From Cyclobacteriaceae bacterium (GTDB lineage Bacteria > Bacteroidota > Bacteroidia > Cytophagales > Cyclobacteriaceae), in assembly GCA_022841475.1 (NCBI GenBank), contig JALHRJ010000013.1, forward strand, positions 34,301 to 98,300: a stretch of DNA of 64,000 nucleotides. The letters run 5' to 3'. Positions 17,886 through 27,733 of this stretch are shown here, one piece after another. How positions within the stretch are numbered: the first letter of the stretch is position 1; every line of letters starts with the position of its first letter. The notes under the pieces are model-generated. The model did no database searches, was not told the DNA's origin, and saw only the letters and a program-made list of their open reading frames with translations. The translations under genes and the position numbers were made by a program.

Positions 17886-20800
17886 ATGTATTTCTTCCGT
17901 GTTTTTCTCTTTCTTTTCCTGTGTTCATTTCATTTCGTCTCGGGCCAGGTCGATTCGCTTGTAAATTCAGGTCGCCAACTTGAAAAAGCACAAATCTTAT
18001 CAGACTCTGGTTTATATGATTTTGCTATCAAGGAATTAAAACGCATTGAGCCAAGAGATACCAATTACCTGAGCTCGCTTTCAGCGCTTGCCGATGTTTA
18101 TTTATCAAAAGAACAATACCCGGAAGCTATTGAAACTGCCCAACTAGGTTTGCAGCGACCCTCTTCACTTCGATCGAATTTCTTGCTCGCGCAAGGTATG
18201 GCATATACGCAGTATGGTGAATATGAAAAAGCTAAAGCTATTTTTGATACAGGCATTCAGGAGTTTCCCTTTTATCCCGCCTTCATACTGCAGAAAGGCA
18301 AAATGTATTATGCGCAAGGTGCGTATGACGAAGCTGAGAAACTCTTTCTACAAGCATTACATCTGAGTCCCTTTAATTCGATATCTCATCTTCACCTTGG
18401 AATTATTTCGATGGTGCGTGGCGAAAAAATACGGGGTATGATGGCTATGGGAATCTATCTCGCAATCAACAACACAAATAATAAGCAACTGGTATTGTTG
18501 GAGCGGTTCGTAAAAAATGAACTGACTGACGAATACACTGTACCTCCATCTCCGGATAATGCTTTCACCAGGCTGGATGGAATTATACGTTCGCGTATTG
18601 CCATGGAGAAAGAGTATAGAACGCGCATCCCCATCGATGCCGGAGTGGTAAAGCAATATCAGTTGATGTTCGATCAATTGGCTTTGCAAGAATATACTTC
18701 CAACGATCCCTGGATACAATATTATCTACCGGTGTATAAACACCTTATAAAAAATAATCTGCAGGATGCTTTTGTGTATCACATGTTAAAATCCACCTCC
18801 ATCAAACAAGTACCTGAATGGACAAAGAAAAATCAAGGTATCCTTGATAAGTTTTATGTTGAAGTAAACACCACCCTTAAGCTTCTCCGTGCAAAGAAAA
18901 CATTGCCAGAGTTAGGATACAAAGAAGTCGTTTCCTGCTGGTATGATGATAATTCACAGCTGGTGTCTACAGGTAATAAAAATGCGAATGATCAGCCTAT
19001 AGGACTTTGGTACTACTTTTTTGAGAATGGTGAAAAGCAGGCAGAGGGTAACTATAACAGTCAGGGAAATAAAAAGGGTCTTTGGAAATACTATAATGAT
19101 TCAGGTTACCTCATCAACATCGAGAATTTTGACACAGATTTGCGCGAGCGACTAACGCCTGAAGGAAAGCCTTGGCAGAAATATTTCCTCCGAAAAAATA
19201 AAGTGGAAGGTGAAGTATTTATTTATTATCCATGTGGTGCTATAAATGAGCATCTTAATTATTTCGATGGCCTGCGCAATGGACCTGGAGAGACCTATTC
19301 TATTAACGGCACTGTACTTGAACGGTTCACTTATTTAAAAGACAGTTTGCACGGGAAGTACGAAAGCTTTTTCGAGACAGGTGAAAAACAATCGATAAGC
19401 CATTATGAGCGTGGAAATCTGCACGGTACGATCAACCGCTTCCATCGAAACGGAAAAGTGCTTTCACAAGGTGATTATAAGGCCGGTAAGGCCACTGGTA
19501 AGTGGAGGTTTTTTTATGATAATGGGCAGGTAAACGAAGAGGGACAATACATTGATGATAACCCCACTGGAGAATTTCGGTATTATGATCGAAATGGGAG
19601 AATGACGGAGCTAAGAAATTATAACAGCGAGGGCAAGGTGCATGGGGAAAATACATTTTACCACCAGGGAACTCTTCATTACAAAGTAACAAATGAAAAT
19701 GGCAGAATGGTGGCTGTTACTTATTTTGACTTGACCGGCAAAGAAATTGCCTCTTACAAGGAAGTAAACGGAAAATTATCCGGGCGTAGTCATTTACCCA
19801 CTGGTGAGGTTCGATCGGAATATTTTTACCAAGATGGTAAAGCAACCGGTATCTGGAAGTATTATGATAGGTCCGGATATATGGATTCGGAATATGAATA
19901 TGCTGATGATGAAATTCATGGGCAGGTGGTGGAGTACCATCCTAATAAAGCTATTAAAGTAAAAGTCATTTATCAGCATGGTAAAAAGCACGGCCCCTAT
20001 CAAGAGTTTTATTCGAATGGAAAATTGCATGGACAAGGATGGTATCAGGATGGCATGACCCAGCAACGGTGGGTATACTATCACCCTAACGGTGCGATCA
20101 AGTCGGATGAGTTCTTTCTAAATAATGATCAAGTTGGTATAGCTTATTATTATTCACATGACGGAAAGTTGTTTACATCGGATGAAATGAGTCAAGGAAA
20201 TTTTATCGACTACACAATATTTAACGAACAAGAAAAGAAAATTTCTACACTTGAGAACAACGATGGCAAGGTAGAGATAATAGCCAAGTATATGTCCGGG
20301 CGTGAGTTTCAGCGTGTAGAAATTTTATGCGGCAAGATAAATGGAAAAAATAATGTACTGCTCTCTGATGGCACACCATTCCGCTCCCGGAATTATTTGA
20401 ATGGGAAGTTATACGGACTCAGTGAACGTGCTGGTCCATTTGGTGAACTAGTGAGCCAAGGCAATTACATAAATGGAAGCTCAGAAGGAAGGTACATATG
20501 GTATTATCCGAATGGGACCAAAGAAACTATCGGTAACTATCACAACAATGAGCGCGACAGTGTATGGACCTATTATCATGAGGATGGAACGATTTCAAAA
20601 TTGGTTCCCTACGAAAATGGGAAAAGGCAAGGTATTAGTAAAGTTTATAGCCCAGAAGGACAATTGATATTGGAGAAAAAATATAATCAGGGTGATTTAA
20701 TAGCCTATCATGTGGCTGGCACGCCTCAAGATCAGTGGGTAGCATTTTCCGGCAAAGGGACAATAAAGTTGACCAATGCAGATGGAAGGCCTGCTCTGGA

Positions 20801-21119
20801 GGAGCAGTTTGAAAATGGACTACTGCACGGAGTGGAAAAAATTTACTATAAAAGCGGTAAACTATTTTCCCATTCTAACTATACATATGGCGATTTCGAA
20901 GGTCAGCAGATTACCTATTATCCTGATGGAAAGGTCAGGACAAAAAGAAATTACTTAATGGATGAAGAACATGGAAGTTGTGAATGGTATGATGCCACCG
21001 GTAAACTTGAACGGATTGAGCAATATCAATTCGGATTCCTCAATGGCATTTGTACATTATATCAAAGTGGTAAGAAAGTAAAAGAAGCAAAGTTTTGGTA
21101 TGGACTTCCGAAGGAATAA
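17886..21119 (+). CDS. TPR plus YwqK/MORN-like repeat protein, exported
   Basis: 1077 residues with a signal peptide (LFLFLCSFHFVSG). Residues about 30-220 are TPR-like helices (YPEAIETAQLGLQ, YDEAEKLFLQALHLSPFN). From about residue 350 to the end there are many repeats of the YwqK/MORN-variant type, with cores such as GLWYYFFENGEKQAEG, GKWRFFYDNGQVNEEG and GPYQEFYSNGKLHGQG. Each gives a beta-hairpin with G-x-W-x-x-Y-x-x-(D/N)-G. Proteins with these repeats are often labelled 'toxin-antitoxin YwqK antitoxin', but nothing here supports a TA role; a surface or periplasmic scaffold is more likely. Its 3' end overlaps the next gene by 20 nt, forming an operon with two DUF3857 proteins. Confidence 0.8.
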   Translation: MYFFRVFLFLFLCSFHFVSGQVDSLVNSGRQLEKAQILSDSGLYDFAIKELKRIEPRDTNYLSSLSALADVYLSKEQYPEAIETAQLGLQRPSSLRSNFLLAQGMAYTQYGEYEKAKAIFDTGIQEFPFYPAFILQKGKMYYAQGAYDEAEKLFLQALHLSPFNSISHLHLGIISMVRGEKIRGMMAMGIYLAINNTNNKQLVLLERFVKNELTDEYTVPPSPDNAFTRLDGIIRSRIAMEKEYRTRIPIDAGVVKQYQLMFDQLALQEYTSNDPWIQYYLPVYKHLIKNNLQDAFVYHMLKSTSIKQVPEWTKKNQGILDKFYVEVNTTLKLLRAKKTLPELGYKEVVSCWYDDNSQLVSTGNKNANDQPIGLWYYFFENGEKQAEGNYNSQGNKKGLWKYYNDSGYLINIENFDTDLRERLTPEGKPWQKYFLRKNKVEGEVFIYYPCGAINEHLNYFDGLRNGPGETYSINGTVLERFTYLKDSLHGKYESFFETGEKQSISHYERGNLHGTINRFHRNGKVLSQGDYKAGKATGKWRFFYDNGQVNEEGQYIDDNPTGEFRYYDRNGRMTELRNYNSEGKVHGENTFYHQGTLHYKVTNENGRMVAVTYFDLTGKEIASYKEVNGKLSGRSHLPTGEVRSEYFYQDGKATGIWKYYDRSGYMDSEYEYADDEIHGQVVEYHPNKAIKVKVIYQHGKKHGPYQEFYSNGKLHGQGWYQDGMTQQRWVYYHPNGAIKSDEFFLNNDQVGIAYYYSHDGKLFTSDEMSQGNFIDYTIFNEQEKKISTLENNDGKVEIIAKYMSGREFQRVEILCGKINGKNNVLLSDGTPFRSRNYLNGKLYGLSERAGPFGELVSQGNYINGSSEGRYIWYYPNGTKETIGNYHNNERDSVWTYYHEDGTISKLVPYENGKRQGISKVYSPEGQLILEKKYNQGDLIAYHVAGTPQDQWVAFSGKGTIKLTNADGRPALEEQFENGLLHGVEKIYYKSGKLFSHSNYTYGDFEGQQITYYPDGKVRTKRNYLMDEEHGSCEWYDATGKLERIEQYQFGFLNGICTLYQSGKKVKEAKFWYGLPKE

Positions 21120-23052
21120 AACGAATTTAATAGCAGTAGCCCTTCTACTTATTATGTCTGTAAATTCTTTACAGACTGATGCTCAGTCGTCTGTTTGGAA
21201 AGAAATGAAGCAAAAATATCCTGATGAAAGTGCTGTTTTCCTCACACGCAACAAAGTCATTAACCTGGAGGTAATGCAGGATTCTGTCACAGCGTATGCA
21301 AGCATGGAGGAGCGCATTCTTTTTTTGAAAGACCGCCCTGACAATACTACTGACATGCGGATTTTTGGTTCTCATTTTCAAGAGATTGAAAATTTACAGG
21401 CAGTTACAAGCGTGTGGGATAAAACGAAATATAAAGATATCCCCCTCAGCGGACTTACTAGGCAGCGGGATGATGATGACGGAATCTTCTTTGATGATTC
21501 GTATTTCTACCATTTGTCCTTTCCGGCAGGGCACGCGGGCAATCAGGCGTATTGGAAATACAACGAAAAATATCGGGATGCACGATTTTTGTCCGCCTTC
21601 TACTTTCAGGATTATTTGACACAGACAAGTGGTTCCTTGCTAATCCGTTCGCCCAGAAATGTTGAACTTAAATGGCACCTATTGAATGATCAGGAAAATA
21701 GGGTTCAGTTCAGACAATTTGAAAAGGGCGGTTACACGCATTATGAATGGACCGTTAAAAATATGCCAGCCATTAAGCACGAGGAGCGCAGTCCTAAATA
21801 TTCATACTTCGTACCCCTGGTGGTCTTTCATGTAACGGCCATTAAGGAAAAGGATAAAACCGTGCCTGTGCTCTCGGGAATTAACGATTTGCATAAGTGG
21901 TATTATGAAACTATCAGGCAAGTGGATGAACAACCAACACCCCAACTCACAGAACAGGCCAAAAACCTGGTGGCTCCCGGAGATAAGGAAATAGACATTG
22001 TGCGAAAAGTTTTTTATTGGGTGCAGGATAATGTGCGCTATATCGCATTCGAAGATGGTATGCGCGGCCTCGTGCCACACAAACCGAGTTATGTTTTAGA
22101 GAAACGATACGGGGACTGCAAAGACATGGCAAGTCTTATTGTGGGCTTGCTCAAATCGTTAGGCATAAAAAGCTACTACACATGGATTGGCACAAGGGAT
22201 ATCCCATTTCAATATTCGTTGGTTCCTACACCGTTGGCAGACAATCATATGATTGCAACCTATATTGACGAGGACAAAAACTACTTCTTCCTTGACGGAA
22301 CCAGCAATTATACGTCACTTCAGCTCCCGTCTTCCATGATCCAGGGGAAAGAAGCTTTTATTGTAATCAGCGACTCTGAATATGAAGTGAAAAAAGTACC
22401 AGAGATATCCTCGCGTTTAAGCGCCCTGTCAGATACCGTTCGGCTACGAATAGAAAATCGGACCTTACATGGAAAGGGGAGTGCTCAATACTCCGGATAT
22501 CAGAAAATTGTAGCGAGCTATGACTTTAATAAAACAGTTGCTTCAAAACAGAAAGACAATGTAAGCTATTGGCTAAAAAAAGGAAGTAACAAATTTATTC
22601 TCGACAATTACACAATTGAGAACTTGGAGGATAAAGATATGCCTCTTGCGCTTTCCTATAATTTCCATATCAACGACTATATCAACTACGTGGATTCGGA
22701 AATATATATTAATCTCAACTTGTTGAAGGTCTACTATAACCAGATTATTAATCCTGATCGAAAAGTGCCGATGGAAATGGATTATAAATTCAGCGCCAAC
22801 GAAGTATACTACCTGGAAATTCCTGATGGATATGACATAGAGTATATGCCACCAAATGCACACCTTGAAACAGGTCTTATCAATTTTGATATCTCGTATG
22901 AACAAACGGGGTTGACTATCCGGGTGAATCAAAGATTTGAAAATAATATCTTATTAATGACTCAGGATCAATTTGAGGTTTGGAATAAGGCTATAAAAGT
23001 GCTGAGTAATTCCTACAAGGAATCAATCATTCTTAAAAAGAAGACATCATGA
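21100..23052 (+). CDS. DUF3857 and transglutaminase-like protein with intact catalytic triad
   Basis: 650 residues with an N-terminal signal segment (LIAVALLLIMSVNSLQTDA). An N-terminal DUF3857 region precedes a transglutaminase-like core: VFYWVQDNVRYIAFEDG then KRYGDCKDMASL with Cys340, DNHMI with His383 and FLDGTSNYT with Asp399, the expected Cys-His-Asp order. A beta-rich C-terminal domain (about 440-650) follows. Such proteins are periplasmic in Bacteroidota; the substrate is unknown and could be protein cross-linking or proteolysis. It overlaps the gene before it by 20 nt and the gene after it by 4 nt (ATGA). Confidence 0.85.
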   Translation: MDFRRNKTNLIAVALLLIMSVNSLQTDAQSSVWKEMKQKYPDESAVFLTRNKVINLEVMQDSVTAYASMEERILFLKDRPDNTTDMRIFGSHFQEIENLQAVTSVWDKTKYKDIPLSGLTRQRDDDDGIFFDDSYFYHLSFPAGHAGNQAYWKYNEKYRDARFLSAFYFQDYLTQTSGSLLIRSPRNVELKWHLLNDQENRVQFRQFEKGGYTHYEWTVKNMPAIKHEERSPKYSYFVPLVVFHVTAIKEKDKTVPVLSGINDLHKWYYETIRQVDEQPTPQLTEQAKNLVAPGDKEIDIVRKVFYWVQDNVRYIAFEDGMRGLVPHKPSYVLEKRYGDCKDMASLIVGLLKSLGIKSYYTWIGTRDIPFQYSLVPTPLADNHMIATYIDEDKNYFFLDGTSNYTSLQLPSSMIQGKEAFIVISDSEYEVKKVPEISSRLSALSDTVRLRIENRTLHGKGSAQYSGYQKIVASYDFNKTVASKQKDNVSYWLKKGSNKFILDNYTIENLEDKDMPLALSYNFHINDYINYVDSEIYINLNLLKVYYNQIINPDRKVPMEMDYKFSANEVYYLEIPDGYDIEYMPPNAHLETGLINFDISYEQTGLTIRVNQRFENNILLMTQDQFEVWNKAIKVLSNSYKESIILKKKTS

Positions 23053-24998
23053 AAATAGTATATGGGTTAATCTTGTTCCTATGTCCTGTCTTTATACAGG
23101 CGCAAACAATAGTGGGTCGGGGATATGATTGGGATAAAAATAGAAAGCCCTACGCACTTTCCGCAGAGGAAGAGACTTATCCGGAATATGTTTTAAAATT
23201 ATTTCGTGGTTATCATTACGAATGGGAAAACAATAATCTCGTTACATACCAAACAGACCATCGTATAACAAAGGTAAATACCACCAATGCCATTGAGCGA
23301 CATAATCGCATAAATATATCTATGCGCAATGTTCAAAGTATTGTCACGTTAAAGGCGCGGTCTATTACGAAGGCGGGTAAGGTTACTAATTTTGATCAAA
23401 ATAATCTGAAAGAGGTGAAGGATGACAAGACGGATAACACCTATCGGATTTTTGCCATTGAGGGTGTTGAAGCTGAAAGTGAAATAGAATATTTTTATAC
23501 TCTTAAAACCAATGGAAAAACACAGGAGGCCTATTACTTTCAACAGGAGACACCTATTCGAGAGTTTGGATTTTTATTAACGAGTCCTAAACCACTTGCG
23601 TTCGACTTCAGGGTGTACAACGATGATGGGAAAGTAAATGCTGATACGTTAAAGGGTCAAAACCGGTACGAGTATCTTGGTTCAAAAATTAACGGTTTGC
23701 ATGAGGAGTCTTTTTCTTTTGTAGATGCGTACCGAAAGCGACTTGAGTTTAAACTCGCGTATAACTACACAAGATCAACAGCTAGGTTAAACACATGGTC
23801 TGATGCTGGTCGTGTGTTTTACAGATCGCTTACAGAAACCAATAAAGAGGCTGAAAAGGAACTTGATAAGTTTATTAAAAGTTTGAAGGATAATCCTCAA
23901 ACCCCGCCTGTAGCCAGAATCAAACTAATTGAGGACAAAATCAAAACCGCCATCCGAATCAACAAAAATTCATCCGATCCGGCATTGGGGGAGTTGATAG
24001 AAATACTTAAGTCTAAGCAAGCCTCGCAAGAAGGTATCACGAAAGTTTTATTGTTAACGTATGAACGACTTTCCATTCCAGTTCAGTTGGTTGTCACCTG
24101 CAACCGCGAATTCGCAAAGTTTGATGGTGGGTTTGATAGTTGGGGTTACCTGGACGAATACCTCCTTTATTTTCCCCATACAAATGGATTTTTAACACCA
24201 GATGAGTTTGACCTTCGTTACCCGTTAATTACACAGAATTTAAGTGGTCATCAAGGTCTGTTTATTGAACCGGTATCAGTCGGTGACCTCAAGACTGGTA
24301 TTACATGGATACGCGATATACCTGCTTTACCTTTCACATCAGACTCTGATAACCTCGATATTGAAGTTCGCTTTGCCGAGGATATGGAGAATAACCTCGT
24401 AAATCATGCCCGCATATTAGTCGGTTATGATGCAGCTTCCATGATTCCTTACTATGAGGTTATGTCGGAAGAACAACGAAAGAAATTTGTGGAAGATATT
24501 TTCCGTACATCCATTCCTGATCTGCAATTGGATAAATGGTCGGTAAATACAGCGGTTGTGGATAACTTGCCTAAAATTGAAATCGCAACTTCCTATAAGA
24601 CAAATTTCTTTTTGGAACGTGCAGGATCAAGAACCTTGTTCAAAATCGGAGAATTGATAGGCACTCAAAGCGAACTTTACAGTGATGAAGTGCGGCAGTT
24701 GCCCATTGAGAATACCCATAATCGTGGGTACTCGCGAATCATACGATTTAAGATACCTGAAGGCTACCGTGTAAATAACCTTGAGTCGCTTAAGATGCGG
24801 GTGGAGTATAAGGACGCTGATAAAATTCCGTTTTCGTTTGTTTCGGGCTACACAGAAAAGGGCAATGAAGTGGTTGTGAAAATTGATGAATATTACAAAG
24901 AACTCTATGCCCCTCTGGAGCGCTATGAAGATTTCAGGAAGGTTATTAATGCAGCCGCGGACTTTAATAAAATCACGTTGGTTCTGATAAAGAAGTGA
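23049..24998 (+). CDS. DUF3857 protein with degenerate transglutaminase core
   Basis: 649 residues, signal peptide MKIVYGLILFLCPVFIQA. Its overall layout matches its neighbour: DUF3857-like N-terminus (SIVTLKARSITKAGKVTNF), central transglutaminase-like region and beta-rich C-terminus. But the GDCKD motif is absent; the equivalent helix reads EGITKVLLLTYERLSIPVQ and the His segment has become GYLDEYLLYFPHTNG. I infer a pseudoenzyme that may pair with or regulate the active neighbour. The start ATG overlaps the previous stop (ATGA), so expression is probably coupled. Confidence 0.75.
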   Translation: MKIVYGLILFLCPVFIQAQTIVGRGYDWDKNRKPYALSAEEETYPEYVLKLFRGYHYEWENNNLVTYQTDHRITKVNTTNAIERHNRINISMRNVQSIVTLKARSITKAGKVTNFDQNNLKEVKDDKTDNTYRIFAIEGVEAESEIEYFYTLKTNGKTQEAYYFQQETPIREFGFLLTSPKPLAFDFRVYNDDGKVNADTLKGQNRYEYLGSKINGLHEESFSFVDAYRKRLEFKLAYNYTRSTARLNTWSDAGRVFYRSLTETNKEAEKELDKFIKSLKDNPQTPPVARIKLIEDKIKTAIRINKNSSDPALGELIEILKSKQASQEGITKVLLLTYERLSIPVQLVVTCNREFAKFDGGFDSWGYLDEYLLYFPHTNGFLTPDEFDLRYPLITQNLSGHQGLFIEPVSVGDLKTGITWIRDIPALPFTSDSDNLDIEVRFAEDMENNLVNHARILVGYDAASMIPYYEVMSEEQRKKFVEDIFRTSIPDLQLDKWSVNTAVVDNLPKIEIATSYKTNFFLERAGSRTLFKIGELIGTQSELYSDEVRQLPIENTHNRGYSRIIRFKIPEGYRVNNLESLKMRVEYKDADKIPFSFVSGYTEKGNEVVVKIDEYYKELYAPLERYEDFRKVINAAADFNKITLVLIKK

Positions 24999-25279
24999 AT
25001 GAAACTTCATTGTACCCATTCTTCTTCTAAGCTGTTGTCTTTCTAGTTAGTGAGCATGCAAAGCATGGAGCTTCTTAACATTTTTATAGGACACGGAGTT
25101 TATTAAAAGAAGACTCAGCCTGGGAAAGTGAAACAGAACATCTTTCCTATGACAATATTTTTCATTTCCGCCCGTTCGCTTTCACATAAGTAACAGTGCC
25201 CTGTTGACTTGATGAGAGATCCGACCCAGATCGGATAGGTAAGCACACAAGTACTTAACTTCTCTTACAACATGCGTGC

Positions 25280-26074
25280 ATGAAAACATTCTTACTAGCT
25301 TTTTTTCTATCCGTTACGTATTTCGCCCAGGCTCAAAAATATGTCGGGCCGCCCAATCAGGTTGGCCGCGAATATGGAAATCCTAAAATGCCGTTGATGG
25401 TATCGCACCTGGCCGGTGCCAATAAGGAACGACTGAAGCGCGCAACGAAAAATTCACGTCATTCTGTTTTCGGTAAAGTTCTGTGTTTTCGCAAATTATG
25501 TCGCATCCAGTCGGGGCATACTGCATCCCTGCAGGCGATAAGTTTCAAAAAGTTTAAAAAGAAGATTGCGAAAAATGCTAAGAATGGTGAATACAAAAGC
25601 ATTCGAGTCGATACGGCCAGCACTCAAAAACCAGCAGTGCGCAAAGTTATTCCAAGTAAGACTGACACAATCCAAACAAAACCAAAAATCACCACCGTGG
25701 TCCCAATATCTATTGTGAAAGTCGACACGCTCATCGTCTTAGGTGCCGAACTCTTGTTTGAAACAAACAAATCAACCCTGCGCAGCGAACACTTTGCAGC
25801 ACTCGATCCCATTGTCGATTACCTTCTTTTACATCCAGAACGTTTAGTACAAATATCCGGGCACACCGACAATACCGGAAAAGAAACACACAACCTTTCT
25901 TTATCCAAACAACGGGCGGATGTAGTAGCCGAATACCTGGTGGGCAACGGTGTTAATATCAAAAGTATTGAGACTTCCGGACTGGGCAGTGCAAAACCCA
26001 TTGCTGAAAACTCAACGGAGGAAGGAAGAAAGAATAACAGGCGTGTTGAGTTGCTTATTCATGATGGTAGATAA
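25280..26074 (+). CDS. OmpA-family C-terminal domain protein (peptidoglycan-associated)
   Basis: 264 residues with a signal peptide (MKTFLLAFFLSVTYFAQAQ). Residues 20-135 are basic and lack a barrel or lipobox (KKFKKKIAKNAKNGEY). The OmpA-like domain occupies about 145-262: LLFETNKSTLRSEHFAALDPI, ISGHTDNTGK, LSKQRADVVAEYLVGNGV and the closing GRKNNRRVELLI. That fold binds diaminopimelate in peptidoglycan. It is monocistronic; a small hairpin (ATCCGA/TCGGAT, 25219-25236) lies in its leader. The role of the basic N-terminal region is unknown. Confidence 0.85.
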   Translation: MKTFLLAFFLSVTYFAQAQKYVGPPNQVGREYGNPKMPLMVSHLAGANKERLKRATKNSRHSVFGKVLCFRKLCRIQSGHTASLQAISFKKFKKKIAKNAKNGEYKSIRVDTASTQKPAVRKVIPSKTDTIQTKPKITTVVPISIVKVDTLIVLGAELLFETNKSTLRSEHFAALDPIVDYLLLHPERLVQISGHTDNTGKETHNLSLSKQRADVVAEYLVGNGVNIKSIETSGLGSAKPIAENSTEEGRKNNRRVELLIHDGR

Positions 26075-26419
26075 TAGCCTAACAAGAATTACTAATTCAT
26101 CATACATCACCGAAATGGTGGTTTCGAAGAGTTGTTTCTGACAAATCAGACAAAACAGGCTAATAGCTAATCCTTTTGTAAAATATTGGGTCAATTCAAT
26201 AACAAAATTGCGCTTTGAGTCCTTTTGATGATACTCGTCATGGATCCGAAAGCCAAAGATCATTGAATTTTCGATGAGACTTTCTAACCTTTCTACTTGG
26301 TTGGACAATCTACCCGAAGAAATAAAAAACTTCACACTAACTCTAAAATCAATGATTCCAGAAGGCAGTGTAAAATTGAACAGGGTCCATGTTAACATGC
26401 TGCTTGATCACCGAACCCG
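26075..26419. other. 345-bp intergenic region with a doubtful minus-strand ORF
   Basis: A minus-strand frame (26398-26012, 128 codons) fills this gap and runs 63 nt into the OmpA gene. Its product has a helical, basic middle but matches no family I know, and no promoter or ribosome site supports it. I leave it uncalled. Nothing else is visible. Confidence 0.4.
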
Positions 26420-27598
26420 ATGACAATAGCTGAACCAAGCTATGTAAGTCAACCTGGCTTCCAACCAAGTGCCATACCTTCTTGTATACGGACTTACACA
26501 CGGATTCTATTTATACTACTTACCATAAACGTAACTGTTTACTCCCAAAAAAAATCGGCTGTCATTGGGGAGATGATAAGCCGCCCCAATGCCATCCTCA
26601 TTTTAAATCCACCGAATGCGGATCAGGGGTTTTTAGTTCCACAACTAAGTACAAGTAACAGGCTTGCTATTCTACCAACTTCGCCCACTGATAATGGACT
26701 TGTTGTATTTGATATCACCGAACAATCGTTCTACTATTGGAGCAATGGTCTGTGGATAAAAGGTTTAGGCAGCAGCACCGGAGAGCAAACGTCTGGCATT
26801 ACAAATATCAATACTGGCAATGGATTAACGGGCGGTCCAATTACCAATACGGGTACCATCAGCATTTTGAACGGTGGTGTTAATACGTCTCAGATTGCTA
26901 ATGACGCTGTAACGACAAACAAAATTTTGGATGGGGCAGTGACCGCAATAAAAATAAATCCATCTGCAACAAACGGACATGTATTAACAACCGTGGCAGG
27001 TGCAACCACATGGCAACCACCCTCAGCGGTGCTAACCGGTGTGGCCAGTGGTGATTTAAGTGGTAGTTATCCTGCTCCAACCGTAACAAAACTTCAGGGC
27101 ATTGATGTTTCTACAACCGACCCAACTAATTTACAAGTACTCCAATATGTAGGAACAGCCTGGACTCCCGTAACGCTGCCCGGTATTTCCGCATCTGTAG
27201 CCTTCAAAGTGCAGCAAACGGGTGTGCAGGAAATTGATGATGATGATGAAATACAATTGAACTGGGGCAATGAGTTATATGACGACAATAATAACTTTTC
27301 ATCAAATCGCTTTCAGGCACCCTCCACAGGACTTTATCATTTTGATGTATTAGTCAGTTTAATGGATGTGGATCGTGATGAACACTTTGAGCTTATTTTA
27401 AAAGTTGGCCCCAACGATATTCAGCGAGTACTTGGCCCTTCCGGGGAAGACAATGGCGGTGGACCGGTAAGCGCACAAATTTCAACGGATGTTAAATTAA
27501 ATGTAGGAAATTTAGTTACTGTTTGGGTTGAGTTACAAAATTCAACATCAACCCTGCCGGGTGTACGCACTCAGTTTTCAGGAAGACGGATTTACTAA
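26420..27598 (+). CDS. Secreted protein with C-terminal C1q/TNF-like jelly-roll domain
   Basis: 392 residues. The N-terminal region has a hydrophobic segment (ILFILLTINVTVYS, about 30-43), so the true start may be internal. Residues 55-115 show the Bacteroidota surface-protein pattern LILNPPNADQGFLVPQLST then LVVFDITEQSFYYWSNG. A Gly/Thr/Asn-rich repeat region (about 120-235) resembles tail-fibre or collagen-like stalks (NTGNGLTGGPITNTGTISI). The last 130 residues (SVAFKVQQTGVQEI to the end, RFQAPSTGLYHFDVLVSL core) look like a C1q-like trimeric head. Likely a cell-surface adhesin or fibre. Confidence 0.65.
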   Translation: MTIAEPSYVSQPGFQPSAIPSCIRTYTRILFILLTINVTVYSQKKSAVIGEMISRPNAILILNPPNADQGFLVPQLSTSNRLAILPTSPTDNGLVVFDITEQSFYYWSNGLWIKGLGSSTGEQTSGITNINTGNGLTGGPITNTGTISILNGGVNTSQIANDAVTTNKILDGAVTAIKINPSATNGHVLTTVAGATTWQPPSAVLTGVASGDLSGSYPAPTVTKLQGIDVSTTDPTNLQVLQYVGTAWTPVTLPGISASVAFKVQQTGVQEIDDDDEIQLNWGNELYDDNNNFSSNRFQAPSTGLYHFDVLVSLMDVDRDEHFELILKVGPNDIQRVLGPSGEDNGGGPVSAQISTDVKLNVGNLVTVWVELQNSTSTLPGVRTQFSGRRIY

Positions 27599-27733
27599 TT
27601 CAAAGTTTCATTCCCTATCCAGAGCGGGTAAAGATGATAGTGCTTCACCAATTTAAAAGAAATCTTCATACAAGATGTTTATCACTAATCGATTTTGAGC
27701 AAGGGATCTACTTTAAAATTGGAAATATTAAAT

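Noticed and set aside
17886..21119. Reading the YwqK repeats as a toxin-antitoxin antitoxin
   Set aside because: The label comes from automatic naming; this is a 1077-residue exported repeat protein with no toxin gene nearby.
26012..26398. 128-codon minus-strand frame between the OmpA and C1q-like genes
   Set aside because: It overlaps the OmpA gene on the other strand, has no recognisable domain, signal peptide or start context, and could be open by chance.
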